DNA from: Solirubrobacterales bacterium
GTDB taxonomy: Bacteria > Actinomycetota > Thermoleophilia > Solirubrobacterales > Solirubrobacteraceae
Assembly: GCA_027451345.1 (NCBI GenBank)
Contig: DAIDJO010000059.1
Coordinates: 1-60,526, forward strand
DNA: 60,526 nucleotides
Direction of reading: 5' to 3'
Shown here: positions 1 to 9,528 of the stretch, in pieces
Position numbering within the stretch: position 1 is the first letter of the stretch
Layout: each line of letters opens with the position of its first letter
Notes under the pieces: generated by a model
Told to the model about the DNA's origin: nothing
Databases searched by the model: none
What the model saw: the letters and a program-made list of their open reading frames with translations, nothing else
Translations under genes and position numbers: made by a program

Positions 1-1
1 C

Positions 2-100
2 GACGTGCTCGACGGCGCGCGGTTCAAGGACGGAATCCGAGTCACAGACGACGACAACCACGGAGACGACGGACAGCAGGACGAGAAGGTCGCCGCCTAA
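2..100 (+). CDS. 3' end of an unidentified gene, cut by the window edge
   Basis: Only the last 32 codons are visible, ending in TAA at 98-100. The readable tail contains FKDGIRV followed by a run of Asp/Asn/Gly/Gln and ends in KVAA. The acidic, low-complexity C-terminus together with the IS-end-like sequence just downstream makes a transposase C-terminus plausible, but no catalytic motif is in the window, so the product cannot be named from sequence alone. Confidence 0.5.
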   Translation, partial: DVLDGARFKDGIRVTDDDNHGDDGQQDEKVAA

Positions 101-145
101 CTCACCTCAGACGCCGATCCACAACATTTGACAATTGCCCGCTAT
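101..145. mobile_element. Possible right end of an insertion sequence
   Basis: Immediately after the stop codon of the truncated gene lies an AT-richer segment containing CACAACATTTGACAATTG (about 120-137). It resembles terminal repeats I remember from IS256-like elements, where a CCACAAC...TTTGACAAT block follows the transposase stop. The matching left end is outside the window and no target duplication could be checked, so this rests on resemblance plus position. Confidence 0.4.
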
Positions 146-219
146 CGGCCCTTTTGGCTGTGGCCGGTCGGTCCTGACAGCCGGAGCCCTACGTGACGTT
201 GCTCGTTGCGACGACGCGG

Positions 220-705
220 TTAACACTCGCCCGCTGGGCTGATTGTCAGCATCAGCGAGGCATAGCCGTTATTCAGCGTGTATCCGCTGTCGGCGTAGAA
301 CCGAAGAGCAACCTCGTTGTCCTCCTCGGTCTGCAATACGAGCCGCAGAGCCCCGGACGCAGTTGCGGCCACTCGGACGGAAGCGAGAAGGGCGCGGCCG
401 ACTCCGAGGCGCCGGTGCTGCGAGAGGACGAACACGTCCCTGATTTGCCAGAAATGGGCAAGCCGCAACGATGCGGGAACTTCCATGGTCATCGCGAATC
501 CGACGAAGCTGCTCCCGTCGTCGGCCACGAATGCGCGTAAGCGGTTCGTGCTGAGGTTCTGCTGCAGCCACTCCCGTGACCGTACGACATCAGAAGGCTC
601 GCCGTAGTGCACGCGATACCGATCGAAGATTGCCGCAAGAGCTTCGATCTCGCCGGGATTTGGCCCAGTCAAGGCTCGCACCGAGACGCGACTGCCGCGA
701 CTCAC
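220..705 (-). CDS. GNAT family N-acetyltransferase
   Basis: A 161-residue single-domain GNAT protein, predicted to move an acetyl group from acetyl-CoA to an unknown amine in the cytoplasm. The acetyl-CoA pyrophosphate loop reads RRLGVGRALL in the middle of the protein, preceded by the strand IRDVFVL and followed by the C-terminal ALRFYADSGY helix-strand typical of the fold. The GTG start at 705 is chosen because AAGGAG lies five bases upstream. It is a lone gene between a possible IS end and a stretch without recognisable genes. The acceptor substrate cannot be predicted. Confidence 0.85.
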   Translation of the reverse strand: MSRGSRVSVRALTGPNPGEIEALAAIFDRYRVHYGEPSDVVRSREWLQQNLSTNRLRAFVADDGSSFVGFAMTMEVPASLRLAHFWQIRDVFVLSQHRRLGVGRALLASVRVAATASGALRLVLQTEEDNEVALRFYADSGYTLNNGYASLMLTISPAGEC

Positions 706-1181
706 TCGGTCTCCTTAGACCCCGGCGGCCGACGCAGCGGATCTCTCCGCGCCGGTAGGCTCGTCCGGCACTGCCTGAGACGGCCCAGGTAGATGAGTGT
801 CTCTGACACCCCTGGCAAGGGTACGCGTCGCCGTCCCGACCGCCATCGCATTGATCGATTCACGCCTTCCTCGGCCCTTGTTGCCGGGGGCCATTGATCG
901 GCGTCCTCGTCGATCTGTGTGCCGGGGTCCTCATCGACGCGCCGGCTCGAGAGCGTTCGGCGCATCACGTGCGTGGGCTCGTCGCGGGGTCATCTGCTGG
1001 CCGTCTTTGTCCCGAAATCGGCGTTTCCAGGCGTCCAGAGCTGCGATCCATCAGAACACGTGCATCGCCCCAACTACGGCAATTCAGCCTCCACAGGGGC
1101 GACTCGTACTGACGGGGCCCCGGGGTTCGAGTCCCCTCGTCGGCTCTGAGTTTGCGCCGGCGGTGGTGTCGCGCCACGAGG
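706..1181. other. 476-bp stretch with no convincing gene
   Basis: Open frames here are short and Arg/Pro/Ser-rich on both strands, as expected from random high-GC DNA, and none resembles a protein family I know. The only recognisable element is the tRNA-3'-end-like sequence near 1121-1146. The stretch separates the IS-associated left edge from the aceBA locus and may be a degraded junction. Confidence 0.5.
1111..1146 (+). tRNA. tRNA 3'-end fragment (T-arm plus acceptor strand), possible attachment site
   Basis: The sequence GGGGTTCGAGTCCCC (1122-1136) is a textbook T-arm with a TTCGAGT loop, followed by TCGTCGGCTC as a possible acceptor 3' strand. The complementary 5' acceptor strand (GCCGACG) and the D and anticodon arms are not found in the 90 bases upstream, so this is not a full tRNA gene. 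Such 3' fragments are the usual scar (attR/attL) left by integrases that target tRNA genes. A chance GC palindrome remains possible. Confidence 0.4.
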
Positions 1182-3455
1182 TCAGGTCCCCGAGCCGACC
1201 GCCTGGGGGCGCCGTATCAGCGTGGCGATCGCGTCGGGTTCGGCGAACGCGGCCACCGCTGCCTGGTCGACCTGGGCGACGATGATGGCCCCGACTTCGT
1301 TGGAGACGGTGGTGTAGATACCCCAGGTCTTCATGCGCTCGCATTGCGCGGCGTTGTCATCGGTGGGGGCCACATAGTGGACTGAGTCCACGTTGTACCG
1401 GCTGAACAGGTACAGGTGCATGAGGGTCTGGAGGCGCTTGCGGCGCAGCGCGTCGTCGTAGGTGTTCTGGTCTCGGACCGAGAGAATGGTGCGGCCCTTG
1501 CGGTCGTGGATCGGGGCGAACACGACGTCGGCACGTTTCTCGCCGTCCGCCCCGAGGATGCTGAGTTCGAGGACGTCCGTGCCCTCGCGGCTGGGCTGCA
1601 GGCGGACGCGCAGCTGCTCGTGGACGCCGTTGACCTCCGACCAGGTGGTCAGCCAGTCCTCGAGCACCTTCTTCGGGAGTTCAGTCTGCTTGAGGTGCTG
1701 CACCTGGGTTGAGCCCTTGCCCATCGCCTTGGTGGTGGCGGTGCGTGCCGAGGAGGCCGCGAGCGCGGCGTCCAGACGCGCTCCGCCGACATGGGTCTGG
1801 GGCGTCCGGTAGGGGGATTCCAGCAGACGCAACCTGCGCTGCACCTGAGCCAGCGCCAGCATCCCGTCGTGCAGCAGCGCCGTGGAGAACTCCTCCGCGG
1901 CGACACCGTCGATCTGGTGCCCGCCGTAGGTGATGAAGTTGAACACGAACCCGGCCTCGCCGAGCTGCCTGGGAAACTCGCGCATCTCATCGTCGCTCAT
2001 GCCGGTGGAGTCCCAGTTGAACGATGGCGACAGGTTGTAGGCCAGCAGCTGGTCGGGAAACTCCGCGTGGATCGCGTCGGCGAACGCACGCGCCTCATGG
2101 ATGTCGGCCGATGCCGTCTCCATCCAGATGACGTCGGCGTAGGGCGCGACGGAGCGGGACTTGGCGATCGCGTAGTCGAGCCCGCCGCGGACCTGGTAGA
2201 AGCCCTCCGGGGTGCGGGCGAGCTCAGCGTCCCAGTAGAAGTCGATGCCGAGCTCACGGGCCTTCTGGCGCACGGTCCAGAACGACGCACTCTTGGCGAA
2301 GGTCGTCCAGTTTCCGGGGCTGACCGGTAGCTCAGAGCCGTCCTCCTCCAGCATCTGCAGGGTCGCCAACACGGCCTCGCCGATGGTCATCAGGCCGGCG
2401 TCGGCCTCCCAACGCTCGACCATCGCACTGAGCACACGATCGTAGGCCTCCTCGACCCGCGGCTCCGGTTCGCCGAGGACGCCGGCGGCGGCCTCTTCGG
2501 CGGCCTTTCCCAGGCCGGTGCTGGTCAGCCAGCCGTCCGCGGCCCGGTACTCCTGATCGGTGAGGCGGTAGAGCTCGAAGCCTCGGAACGTCTCGTGACC
2601 CGCCCCGTGGAACAGTCGCATGAGGGCCAGGGTCGCAAGCTTGTAGGAGGGGACGTTGCGCGTGGTCGCCCCCAGGATGAACGGCTGGTCGCGCTCGTCG
2701 CCTGAGTTGTCGAGCAGGGTCGCGGCCTCGGCGTCTGTCCGAGCGACGATGATGCCCGGGACGCCCATGATGTCCAGCTGCAACCGGGCGGCCGTGAGCC
2801 GCTTGATCTGCTCGTCCACGCCGACGAGCACCTTGCCGCCCTGGTGGCCGCACTTCTTCGTGCCCGGCCGCTGATCCTCGATGTGGTAGCCGGTCACGCC
2901 GACCTCGACGAACCGCCGGATCAGGTTGCGCACATGCGCATCGCCGCCGTGTCCGGTGTCGGCGTCGGCGATGATGAACGGGCGGTAATCCACCGGTTCA
3001 GGCGCGGTCTGCAGTTGCTCGGGGGTCATGCGCGAGCGCATGTATGTCTGGTTGCGATCGGCCGTCAGCAGCGCGCGAACGATCGAGGCGGCCTCGTCTG
3101 GCACCTGTGAGAGCGGATAGCTCGCCAGGTCAGCCCCCGGATCCTCGGTGACGCCGCCCTTGGCCGAGGTGGCCCAGCCCCCGAGGTAGATGCCCTCGAT
3201 GCCCATCCGTTTCATCGTCACCGCCTGACTCGGCGAGTACGGGCCGAAGGTGGTGATCGACCGGCGCTCGGCGAACAGCTCCCGCAGCCGCGCGTAAAAC
3301 GCGGCGGCATTCTCCCGCGCGACGCGGTAATCGGTCCCGATCGTGCCGCGCTGTTCAGCCACCTGCCGCGCCGAGTACAGCCGGGTGATGTCGGAGAACC
3401 GATCTGAGTCCATGAACTCCTGCACTTCTGTGACCGTGTCGTCAAAAGCAGTCAT
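1182..3455 (-). CDS. aceA: Isocitrate lyase (long, AceA2-type)
   Basis: A 757-residue isocitrate lyase that splits isocitrate into succinate and glyoxylate, the first step of the glyoxylate shunt. The catalytic signature KKCGH is at residues 200-204 with Cys202 as the acid/base. The metal-binding stretch ADADTGHGG is near 163-171, HIEDQ is at 191-195, and NLSPSFNW comes later. The length matches the long, insert-containing isocitrate lyases (about 760 residues), not the 430-residue form. The ATG at 3455 is chosen: it overlaps the aceB stop by 14 bases, and the upstream open extension is Arg/Ser/Thr-rich antisense-like sequence. It is second in an aceB-aceA operon divergent from a ramB-like gene. 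Confidence 0.95.
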   Translation of the reverse strand: MTAFDDTVTEVQEFMDSDRFSDITRLYSARQVAEQRGTIGTDYRVARENAAAFYARLRELFAERRSITTFGPYSPSQAVTMKRMGIEGIYLGGWATSAKGGVTEDPGADLASYPLSQVPDEAASIVRALLTADRNQTYMRSRMTPEQLQTAPEPVDYRPFIIADADTGHGGDAHVRNLIRRFVEVGVTGYHIEDQRPGTKKCGHQGGKVLVGVDEQIKRLTAARLQLDIMGVPGIIVARTDAEAATLLDNSGDERDQPFILGATTRNVPSYKLATLALMRLFHGAGHETFRGFELYRLTDQEYRAADGWLTSTGLGKAAEEAAAGVLGEPEPRVEEAYDRVLSAMVERWEADAGLMTIGEAVLATLQMLEEDGSELPVSPGNWTTFAKSASFWTVRQKARELGIDFYWDAELARTPEGFYQVRGGLDYAIAKSRSVAPYADVIWMETASADIHEARAFADAIHAEFPDQLLAYNLSPSFNWDSTGMSDDEMREFPRQLGEAGFVFNFITYGGHQIDGVAAEEFSTALLHDGMLALAQVQRRLRLLESPYRTPQTHVGGARLDAALAASSARTATTKAMGKGSTQVQHLKQTELPKKVLEDWLTTWSEVNGVHEQLRVRLQPSREGTDVLELSILGADGEKRADVVFAPIHDRKGRTILSVRDQNTYDDALRRKRLQTLMHLYLFSRYNVDSVHYVAPTDDNAAQCERMKTWGIYTTVSNEVGAIIVAQVDQAAVAAFAEPDAIATLIRRPQAVGSGT

Positions 3456-5355
3456 TGCACGTGCCTGTCTCGCTATAGCGGTTGGTGTCGAAATCGAGGT
3501 TGTGGGTGATGCGCGTGCCGTGACGGGCGAACGCGTCGAGGTAGTCACGGATCCGCGCCTCAGCGCTCGCGAGATCCGTGTTGTCGAGGTTGAGGTTGAG
3601 CAGGTCGATGTACCACGGAGCCTTGACGGGCTCCAGCACATAGGAGCGGACGACCTCCCGGGCGGTCGGCAGCGTCGTGGCCTTGGAGTCCTCGTGAACA
3701 TCCCGGCCACCGGCAGCGAGCAGCTTCGTGTACTCCTCGTCGAGCAGACGCAGGAACAGCTCCCGGGTGAAGGGATCTCCAGCGCGGGCCCCGGTCTGCG
3801 CGTCGTCAGCGGTCAGGCGCCCGGACTTGTGCAGCCACTCCCACAGAACCGACAGCCGGATCTCGCCGGTCGCCGCGTCCTCCATCAGGTAGAGCACATC
3901 GTCGTCCCCGAAGAAGTCCGCGGGCTTGAGCGCCGCGGCCTGGAAGCCCTGACCGAAGGCGTTTCCGTACTGCAGCCCGACGCTGATCAGGTCCCGGGCG
4001 CCCCGCACGGTCCGCGGCGCGTCCTCCAGCAGAATCAGAGCGCGGGCATCCTCGTCGGTGTAGGTCAGCGCCGGGAACTCCCGGCCGAGCTGATTGTCCT
4101 GCCCGACCCGCTCCCAGACCGGGCGCATGATGTGCACCATCTTCCAGTGCGCGACCCACTTACCGGACGCTCCCTCCCGCTGCTCACGCTCACCACCGGC
4201 GACAGCCTTCTGCATGGCCGCCTGCACACCGGCGGCGCTGCCGACCGGGATGTTCGGCTCCATCCCGCCCTGCCACAGCGCAAAGTTGCCGTTCATGTCC
4301 GGTGTGTTGACCGCGCGGCGCACCCGATCCTCGTAGACCCGCATGTACCCGTAGGTCATCGTCACCTGATCGATGTTCGGGTTGATGAACCCGGGGTCCC
4401 AGGCATAGGCGTCAGACACCGAGTTGATGTAGTCCCAGCGGCCCGTGTTGAAACCGACGAAATGCCGCCCGAGCGCGGCGCGGATCTCCATCAGCTGAAA
4501 GCACGCCTCCACCTGCTCGACCAGCACGTAACAGAGGATCGTTCCGCGCTCCAGCCCGAGGTGGTCCTCCAGGGTGTCCAGTAGGAGATTCCAGAACGCG
4601 GCCTCGGCCGCCGTCTGGATCTTCGGCAGGTACAGGACGATCGACCTCCCCTGCGCGGTCAGGGCACGGTGGTTGTTCGTCACGTAGAGGACGAGGTCGG
4701 TGATCGAGGCGGAGAACCCCCGGCCATCCGCGTGCGCGATGTGACGATCGTCCAAGTGAAGGCCGCGCGCGCGGAAGATGCGAGTCGTCACGCGCAGCTG
4801 CTCGCGCCAGTCGTTGATCGTCGCGTGGCCGAAGAACGCCGTTGCCCACCCGTTCATCTCCTCGGCGACCTGCTCGGCCACCGACAGGAACAGTGGGTCC
4901 TCGGCGATCATCAACCTCAGGTTCCGCTGGTTGTCCAGCGACATTGCCTGGATCTGCCCGAGGGCGTCCTCGCCATCGAACATCCACCCATCGGCCCCGG
5001 ACAGCATCGCGTAGGCGACGTTGCGCAACCCGGAAGCCGTGCTCGAGCGCGGCTTGGTCGCCGGGCCGGTCCCCTGAATCCACTGACGCCGCAGGTCATC
5101 GGGGATCGACGCTCCCTCGAACCGCCCGGCCCGCGCATCGGCGACCCTGAGCGAGGTTCCATCGATCACCCCGTCATCGGGCAGGAACTCGATCGGCCTG
5201 CGGTCGCGCGCACGCTCGGCTCGTCGCGCGAGGCGGAGCGCCATCAGCTCAGCCCGGCGCTCGTCGAGCGGACTGAGCGCTCGCAGTGCCGCCAAGGCGT
5301 CGGGGGTGTAGATGTCGGGGTAGCCGGCCTGAGCGTCAGCGGCGATCACGGGCAT
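3442..5355 (-). CDS. aceB: Malate synthase
   Basis: About 637 residues; condenses glyoxylate with acetyl-CoA to malate, completing the glyoxylate shunt. Family landmarks are the [15 protein letters not shown] segment, which carries the metal-binding Glu region, followed by [12 protein letters not shown], then [16 protein letters not shown], and a C-terminus ending in a Cys-containing GTCNDCF. The ATG at 5355 (MPVIAADAQ) is used because the upstream part of this frame is Arg-rich. However, the best ribosome site (GGAGGAGCACC) lies before a different ATG at 5480 in another frame, whose 41-codon frame ends in TGA overlapping this ATG. The N-terminus is therefore uncertain: either a leader peptide coupled to aceB or a frameshift. 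The stop codon overlaps the aceA start. Confidence 0.9.
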   Translation of the reverse strand: MPVIAADAQAGYPDIYTPDALAALRALSPLDERRAELMALRLARRAERARDRRPIEFLPDDGVIDGTSLRVADARAGRFEGASIPDDLRRQWIQGTGPATKPRSSTASGLRNVAYAMLSGADGWMFDGEDALGQIQAMSLDNQRNLRLMIAEDPLFLSVAEQVAEEMNGWATAFFGHATINDWREQLRVTTRIFRARGLHLDDRHIAHADGRGFSASITDLVLYVTNNHRALTAQGRSIVLYLPKIQTAAEAAFWNLLLDTLEDHLGLERGTILCYVLVEQVEACFQLMEIRAALGRHFVGFNTGRWDYINSVSDAYAWDPGFINPNIDQVTMTYGYMRVYEDRVRRAVNTPDMNGNFALWQGGMEPNIPVGSAAGVQAAMQKAVAGGEREQREGASGKWVAHWKMVHIMRPVWERVGQDNQLGREFPALTYTDEDARALILLEDAPRTVRGARDLISVGLQYGNAFGQGFQAAALKPADFFGDDDVLYLMEDAATGEIRLSVLWEWLHKSGRLTADDAQTGARAGDPFTRELFLRLLDEEYTKLLAAGGRDVHEDSKATTLPTAREVVRSYVLEPVKAPWYIDLLNLNLDNTDLASAEARIRDYLDAFARHGTRITHNLDFDTNRYSETGTCNDCF

Positions 5356-5480
5356 CACTCGGTCACCCTCAGGCTCAGAACTGCCCTTGCGGTTGACCTG
5401 GAAGGGCGATCCGAGCGCGCCGAGGGCGAGTTGACACCCCGTTGGGCGGCGGCGTCGGCGATATCTGAGAGCGTGCTCAT
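5355..5480 (-). CDS. 41-codon leader ORF or out-of-frame true N-terminus of aceB
   Basis: This frame starts MSTLSDIADAAAQRGV, with a near-perfect ribosome site GGAGGAG seven bases before its ATG at 5480, and ends in TGA at 5357-5355. The TGA overlaps the aceB ATG as TGATG, a classic translational-coupling arrangement. Its first residues look like a normal folded N-terminus, while its end looks like noise. The simplest reading is a single-base indel within about 5380-5440 that separated the true aceB start from the rest of the gene. A genuine coupled leader peptide is the alternative. Confidence 0.55.
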   Translation of the reverse strand: MSTLSDIADAAAQRGVNSPSARSDRPSRSTARAVLSLRVTE

Positions 5481-5543
5481 GGTGCTCCTCCGGCATTCGG
5501 GGCGATCAGCTGCTCGTGCAGGCTGGATTGCGCCATCCTGACA

Positions 5544-5610
5544 ACAATCGTTGGATTGTCTACTTCAATTCGAAGAGACTTGCTGTGGATCGAAAGAACT
5601 GGCAATCTTT
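5544..5610. promoter_or_regulatory. Candidate operator cluster between aceB and the ramB-like gene
   Basis: The divergent gap is much more AT-rich than its surroundings and holds three ordered elements. One is a perfect inverted repeat, ACAATC-GTTG-GATTGT (5544-5559). Two imperfect direct repeats, TCGAAGAGACTTGC (5570-5583) and TCGAAAGAACTGGC (5590-5603), are spaced exactly 20 bases apart, placing them on one face of the helix. A GCAA..TTGC dyad follows near 5602-5613. RamB-type regulators are known to bind TTGC/GCAA-containing sites near aceA/aceB, so these are sensible binding sites, but this is inferred. Confidence 0.4.
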
Positions 5611-5619
5611 TGCTCAGCG

Positions 5620-7110
5620 ATGCTCGGCGACTCCTTCGACCCGATCGTGTTCGGACAACGTCTGCGGCATCTCCGTAGGCGTGCCGGACTGACCCTCGAG
5701 GCGCTCGGGGCCACCATCGGAAGCTCGGCCTCGTATCTCTCGCAGCTTGAGAACGGTCACCGCGAGCCGCGGCTATCGACCGTCAACCACCTCGCGGCAG
5801 CGCTGGGCTGCAAGCCGGCCGAGTTGCTCTCCGCGGCCGCGCCGACGCGTCGAGCCGAGCTTGAGGTCACACTCGCGCGCATCCAGGAGGACCCGCTGTA
5901 CCAGTCGTTGCGGCTGCCGTATCTGAAACCGACCGCGCGTCTTGACGGCGCCGCGCTCGAGCACATCGTTGCGCTGTTCAGTGGGTTCCGCGACGTCACC
6001 TTGGGAGCCGGTCGGTTCACTCCCCGGCACGATCTGCCGGGGGGCACTCTCGGTGCCCGCGCAGCCAATGCCGCGATGCGGGAGGAGATGCGTCGCCGCG
6101 AGAACTACTTCGAGGAGATCGAGACCGTGGCCACTGAGGCGCTCGACGCTGTGGGGTACACCGGGCCCGGCTCGGTGTCGGAGCGCCACCTCAGTGAAGC
6201 GGCCGCCTACTTCGGGTTCACCGTGGCGAAGGTGCAGGGACTCCCGTCATCGACCAGGTCGATCACCGACCGGGCCAAACGCGTCATCTACGTTCCACAA
6301 CGCAACGCGACCGGCGGCACCCGGTCATCACGGTCCGTGATCGCACAGACCCTCGGGCACTTCGCCCTCGGGCACGCCGAGCCCAGCGACTTCGAGACCT
6401 ACGTGCGCCAGCGCGTGGAGGCCAACTACTTCGCCGGAGCTCTGCTGGCTCCGGAGCGAGCCGTGGTGCAGGTGCTCGCCGACGCCAAACGCAACGAGGA
6501 CATCTCGGTCGAGGACCTCGGGGAGATGTTCTACATCTCCTACGAGATGGCCGCTCACCGCTTGACGAACCTCATCACTCGTCACTTCGGGATCCCCATC
6601 CACTTCCAGCGCTCAGACCACGAGGGACGGCTGTGGAAAGCCTACGAAAACGATGGCGTGCTGCTGCCCTCCGACGTCGACGGCACCATCGAGGGCCAAC
6701 GCCTCTGCCGATGGTGGAGCTCACGCCAAGCCTTCGAATCCGAGGACTCCTTTGAACTGCACTACCAGCGAACCGAAACCGTGGCCGGCACGTTCTGGTG
6801 CGTGACACACATCGACATCGGCCGCGATCGCGGCGACGCGATCACCATCGGCACCACCGACTCGATGGCGCACTGGTTCCGTGGATCTGACACGAAGCGG
6901 CGCGCCGTGTCCACCTGCCCCGACCCCGCATGCTGCCGCCAACCCCCCGACGAGGCACTTGCCCGTTGGGAACGACGAGCCTGGCCGTCCGCCCGCGATC
7001 ACAGCGGCTTCGTCTCCGGCCTCCCCACCGACACGGTCGTCTTCAGCCCCTACCCCGGGGTCGACCTGATCGACGTCTACTCATTCCTCGATCGGCAGGC
7101 CGGTGACTGA
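5620..7110 (+). CDS. ramB: RamB-like transcriptional regulator of acetate metabolism
   Basis: A 496-residue regulator with an N-terminal XRE helix-turn-helix (FGQRLRHLRRRAGLTLEAL to about residue 60). A long IrrE/ImmA-like plus DUF2083-type sensor region follows, which in the ScfR/RamB family responds to short-chain acyl-CoAs. The segment VIAQTLGHFALGHAE occupies the position of the metallopeptidase helix of this family but reads LGHFALGH, so proteolytic activity should not be assumed. ATG at 5620 (MLGDSFDPIV) is preferred; a longer frame begins with TTG inside the operator region. Divergent placement from aceBA fits the known role of RamB in controlling the glyoxylate shunt. The C-terminal CPDPACC cysteine group may bind metal. 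Confidence 0.88.
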   Translation: MLGDSFDPIVFGQRLRHLRRRAGLTLEALGATIGSSASYLSQLENGHREPRLSTVNHLAAALGCKPAELLSAAAPTRRAELEVTLARIQEDPLYQSLRLPYLKPTARLDGAALEHIVALFSGFRDVTLGAGRFTPRHDLPGGTLGARAANAAMREEMRRRENYFEEIETVATEALDAVGYTGPGSVSERHLSEAAAYFGFTVAKVQGLPSSTRSITDRAKRVIYVPQRNATGGTRSSRSVIAQTLGHFALGHAEPSDFETYVRQRVEANYFAGALLAPERAVVQVLADAKRNEDISVEDLGEMFYISYEMAAHRLTNLITRHFGIPIHFQRSDHEGRLWKAYENDGVLLPSDVDGTIEGQRLCRWWSSRQAFESEDSFELHYQRTETVAGTFWCVTHIDIGRDRGDAITIGTTDSMAHWFRGSDTKRRAVSTCPDPACCRQPPDEALARWERRAWPSARDHSGFVSGLPTDTVVFSPYPGVDLIDVYSFLDRQAGD

Positions 7111-7134
7111 GTCTCGAAGCTCCGCGACTGACCC

Positions 7135-7902
7135 TCAGGAGTCTCTTGTCGTCCCGCTGGGCGGGAGCCCGTCTGGTGAGGGGCTGCCGCCAGCGGCCTC
7201 CTCCTCGCCGGCGAGATGGCTGGCCAGGTCGCTTCGCCTGCGCCGCAGGTGTGACACGTCGGGCATCGCGACGGCCGCGGCGCTCGGCAGGCCGAGCCCG
7301 TAGCGCAACCCCGCGATGCGCAGGACGAAACAGACCGCGGCAGCGATGATCGGAAAGAGGATCGTGTGATCGCCTGTGTGATAGGCGATCACCACGATCC
7401 CGGCGCCGGTGAGCGCCGGGATCGCGTACAGGCCCCCGCGCAGAACGGTGGGGATCTCCCTGACGAGGAGATCGCGCAGCATGCCCCCGCCGATGCCCGT
7501 GATCGCTCCCAGGATGGTGGCGTCGACCACGCCAAGGCGGTGGGACAGCGCGGTCGCCGCGCCGGTCACGGAGAACAGCGCGAGGCCCGCTGCGTCGATC
7601 GCGTCGATCGGGCGCTGCAGACGCGTGATCGTGGCGTGGGCGACACTCGCCAGCAGCCCGGCGCCTCCGGCGACGGCCAGGTACCGCCAGTCTCGGAACG
7701 TCGAGGGTGGGATCCCGATCAGCACGTCGCGAATCGTGCCGCCTGCGATGCCGACGACCACCCCAAGCACGACCGCTCCAAACAGATCCAGTTGGGCGCG
7801 CACGCCGGCGATGCCGCCGCTCAGCCCGAAGACGAACGTTCCGATCAGGTTGAGAACGAGAAGCAGGGTCGGATCGAACCCCGGCAGCAGGGATCCACCC
7901 AT
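7135..7902 (-). CDS. Trimeric intracellular cation (TRIC) channel / UPF0126 family membrane protein
   Basis: About 255 residues. It shows two homologous halves of three membrane helices each plus a seventh helix, the TRIC pattern. The glycine-rich motifs GIAGGTIRDVLIG in the first half and GIGGGMLRDLLVRE in the second are the duplicated pore motifs. The tail is soluble, Arg-rich then Ser/Pro-rich. Bacterial TRIC proteins conduct K+/Na+, though physiological roles are poorly known and some relatives have been linked to amino-acid uptake. ATG at 7902 (MGGSLLPG) begins just after the upstream amidohydrolase stop at 7910, so the two probably form one transcript. Confidence 0.88.
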   Translation of the reverse strand: MGGSLLPGFDPTLLLVLNLIGTFVFGLSGGIAGVRAQLDLFGAVVLGVVVGIAGGTIRDVLIGIPPSTFRDWRYLAVAGGAGLLASVAHATITRLQRPIDAIDAAGLALFSVTGAATALSHRLGVVDATILGAITGIGGGMLRDLLVREIPTVLRGGLYAIPALTGAGIVVIAYHTGDHTILFPIIAAAVCFVLRIAGLRYGLGLPSAAAVAMPDVSHLRRRRSDLASHLAGEEEAAGGSPSPDGLPPSGTTRDS

Positions 7903-7909
7903 CGAATCG

Positions 7910-9181
7910 TCACAGAGACTGGGCGGCCAACCAGGCGCAGCTTGCCACCACCAGCGCCTCGACACCTGTCTCCAGCGTCGGGTGGATGACCGGCGCGAAC
8001 TTCGGGTTGTGATTCGTCGGGATCTCGCTCAGGCGACCCTCGCGCTCGGCCGCGGCGTAGGTGTCGGGATCGATCCCGCCGATGAACCAGAACACCGACG
8101 GCACCCCCCACTCGGTCCCGAATGAGCCAAAGTCCTCGCTTGCCGAAGCGGGGCCGGTATGGACGACTCGCCCGTCACCAAAGTGGGCGTGGAACGCGTC
8201 TCGCACCGTCGCGGTCGCGCGCTCGTCGTTGCGGACGAGGTCATAGCGATCGAGCGGCGTGATCTCCGGTGGGCGCGGCGCGCCCGACGCCTCCGCTTCC
8301 GCGTTGACGATCCGTGTGATCGCGTCAAGGACCCGGCGGCGCACCCCCTCGTCGAACGTGCGCACGTTGAGCTTGATCAGCGCCTCGTCCGGGATCACGT
8401 TCTCCTTCGTGCCGGCCTGCAGGGCGCCGACGGTGACCACCGCTGCATCGGTTGGCCCGACCTCACGGGCCACGATCGTCTGCAACCGCAGGACGGTCGA
8501 GGCGGCCATCACGACCGGGTCGATACTGGCCTGCGGCATGGACCCATGCGCGCCGCGCCCGAACATCCGAATCTGAAAGCTGTCACCGGCCGAGGTGATC
8601 ACGCCCGCCTGGCTGGCGATCGTTCCGGCGGAGATCGGCATGACGTGCTGTCCGAGGATCACGTCGGGCTTCGGGAAGCGTTCGAACAGACCGTCGTCGA
8701 TCATCGCCTGCGCGCCCGCGGCCGTCTCCTCCGCCGGTTGGAACATCGCCATCAGGGTTCCCTTCCACGAGTCCTGTGCGCCGGCCATCAGGGCGCACGC
8801 GCCCGCGAGCCATGTCACGTGGATGTCATGGCCACAGGCGTGCATGACCGGCGTCTCGTTCCCGTCTGCGTCGGTCGTGGTGACGGTGCTCGCGTACACA
8901 AGCCCCGTGTCCTCCCTCACCGGTAACGCGTCCATGTCGGCGCGCAGCATCACCGTGGGTCCGTCGCCGTTCCGGAGCAGGCCCACCACGCCGGTGTTCC
9001 CGACGCCCTCTGTCACATCGAAGCCGGCAGCCCGCAACCGGTCGGCGGCCACACCGGCGGTGCGTCGCTCCTGCATCGACAGCTCTGGATGGCTGTGGAG
9101 GTCCGTGTAGAGGCTCTCGAGATCCCCGAGGGAACCCCGGAGATGGTTGAGAACAGAACCAGCTGCCGTGTCATCACGCAT
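7910..9181 (-). CDS. M20 family amidohydrolase (M20D, hippurate/N-acyl amino acid hydrolase-like)
   Basis: A 423-residue zinc hydrolase predicted to cleave an N-acyl or indole-type amino acid conjugate. Visible motifs in order are HPELS (31-35), RADMDALP (80-87), MHACGHD (113-119) with metal-binding Cys116 and His118, QPAEE (148-152) with the catalytic Glu pair, GQHVMP, GRGAHGSMPQ, and NHNPKF near the C-terminus. These define subfamily D, represented by IAA-amino acid hydrolases and bacterial aminoacylase/hippuricase enzymes. The substrate cannot be told from sequence. It lies upstream of, and close to, the TRIC channel gene. Confidence 0.9.
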   Translation of the reverse strand: MRDDTAAGSVLNHLRGSLGDLESLYTDLHSHPELSMQERRTAGVAADRLRAAGFDVTEGVGNTGVVGLLRNGDGPTVMLRADMDALPVREDTGLVYASTVTTTDADGNETPVMHACGHDIHVTWLAGACALMAGAQDSWKGTLMAMFQPAEETAAGAQAMIDDGLFERFPKPDVILGQHVMPISAGTIASQAGVITSAGDSFQIRMFGRGAHGSMPQASIDPVVMAASTVLRLQTIVAREVGPTDAAVVTVGALQAGTKENVIPDEALIKLNVRTFDEGVRRRVLDAITRIVNAEAEASGAPRPPEITPLDRYDLVRNDERATATVRDAFHAHFGDGRVVHTGPASASEDFGSFGTEWGVPSVFWFIGGIDPDTYAAAEREGRLSEIPTNHNPKFAPVIHPTLETGVEALVVASCAWLAAQSL

Positions 9182-9528
9182 CGTGTCTCTCCTGCGGTGA
9201 ACACTGGTGGCCGCGAGCCAACGGCGGTCGTCCGCCGCCTCGCGACGTTACCACTCGAACTCAGATGCTCGGCATCGGTTCAGGAACCGGGACTCGAGAC
9301 CGCTCTGCGGCCACGGCGATCAGCGTCGCGTTTTGGCGATGCCCCTTCTTCCCCGCGTGGAATTCCGACACGACCGGGTTGCCCGGCAGGCCGCGGACCG
9401 GGCCGTCCGTGCCGTCGCGACGCTGACGGGCGAGCGCTTCCCACACCGGCGCCCATTCGGACCTCGGCGACGAGGAGACGTGTTCTCCGGCCCCGGCTGC
9501 GCAGCGTCACCGTCGCTGTGCGCAACGA

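Noticed and set aside
1084-1344. Minus-strand ORFs reading RGLEPRG or GTRTPGPR
   Set aside because: These are the well-known false peptides made by reading tRNA 3' ends in antisense; they support the tRNA fragment rather than a protein.
3456-3710. An 85-codon N-terminal extension of isocitrate lyase in the same frame
   Set aside because: It is Arg/Ser/Thr-rich, overlaps the conserved end of aceB in another frame, and known isocitrate lyases begin close to MTAFDD.
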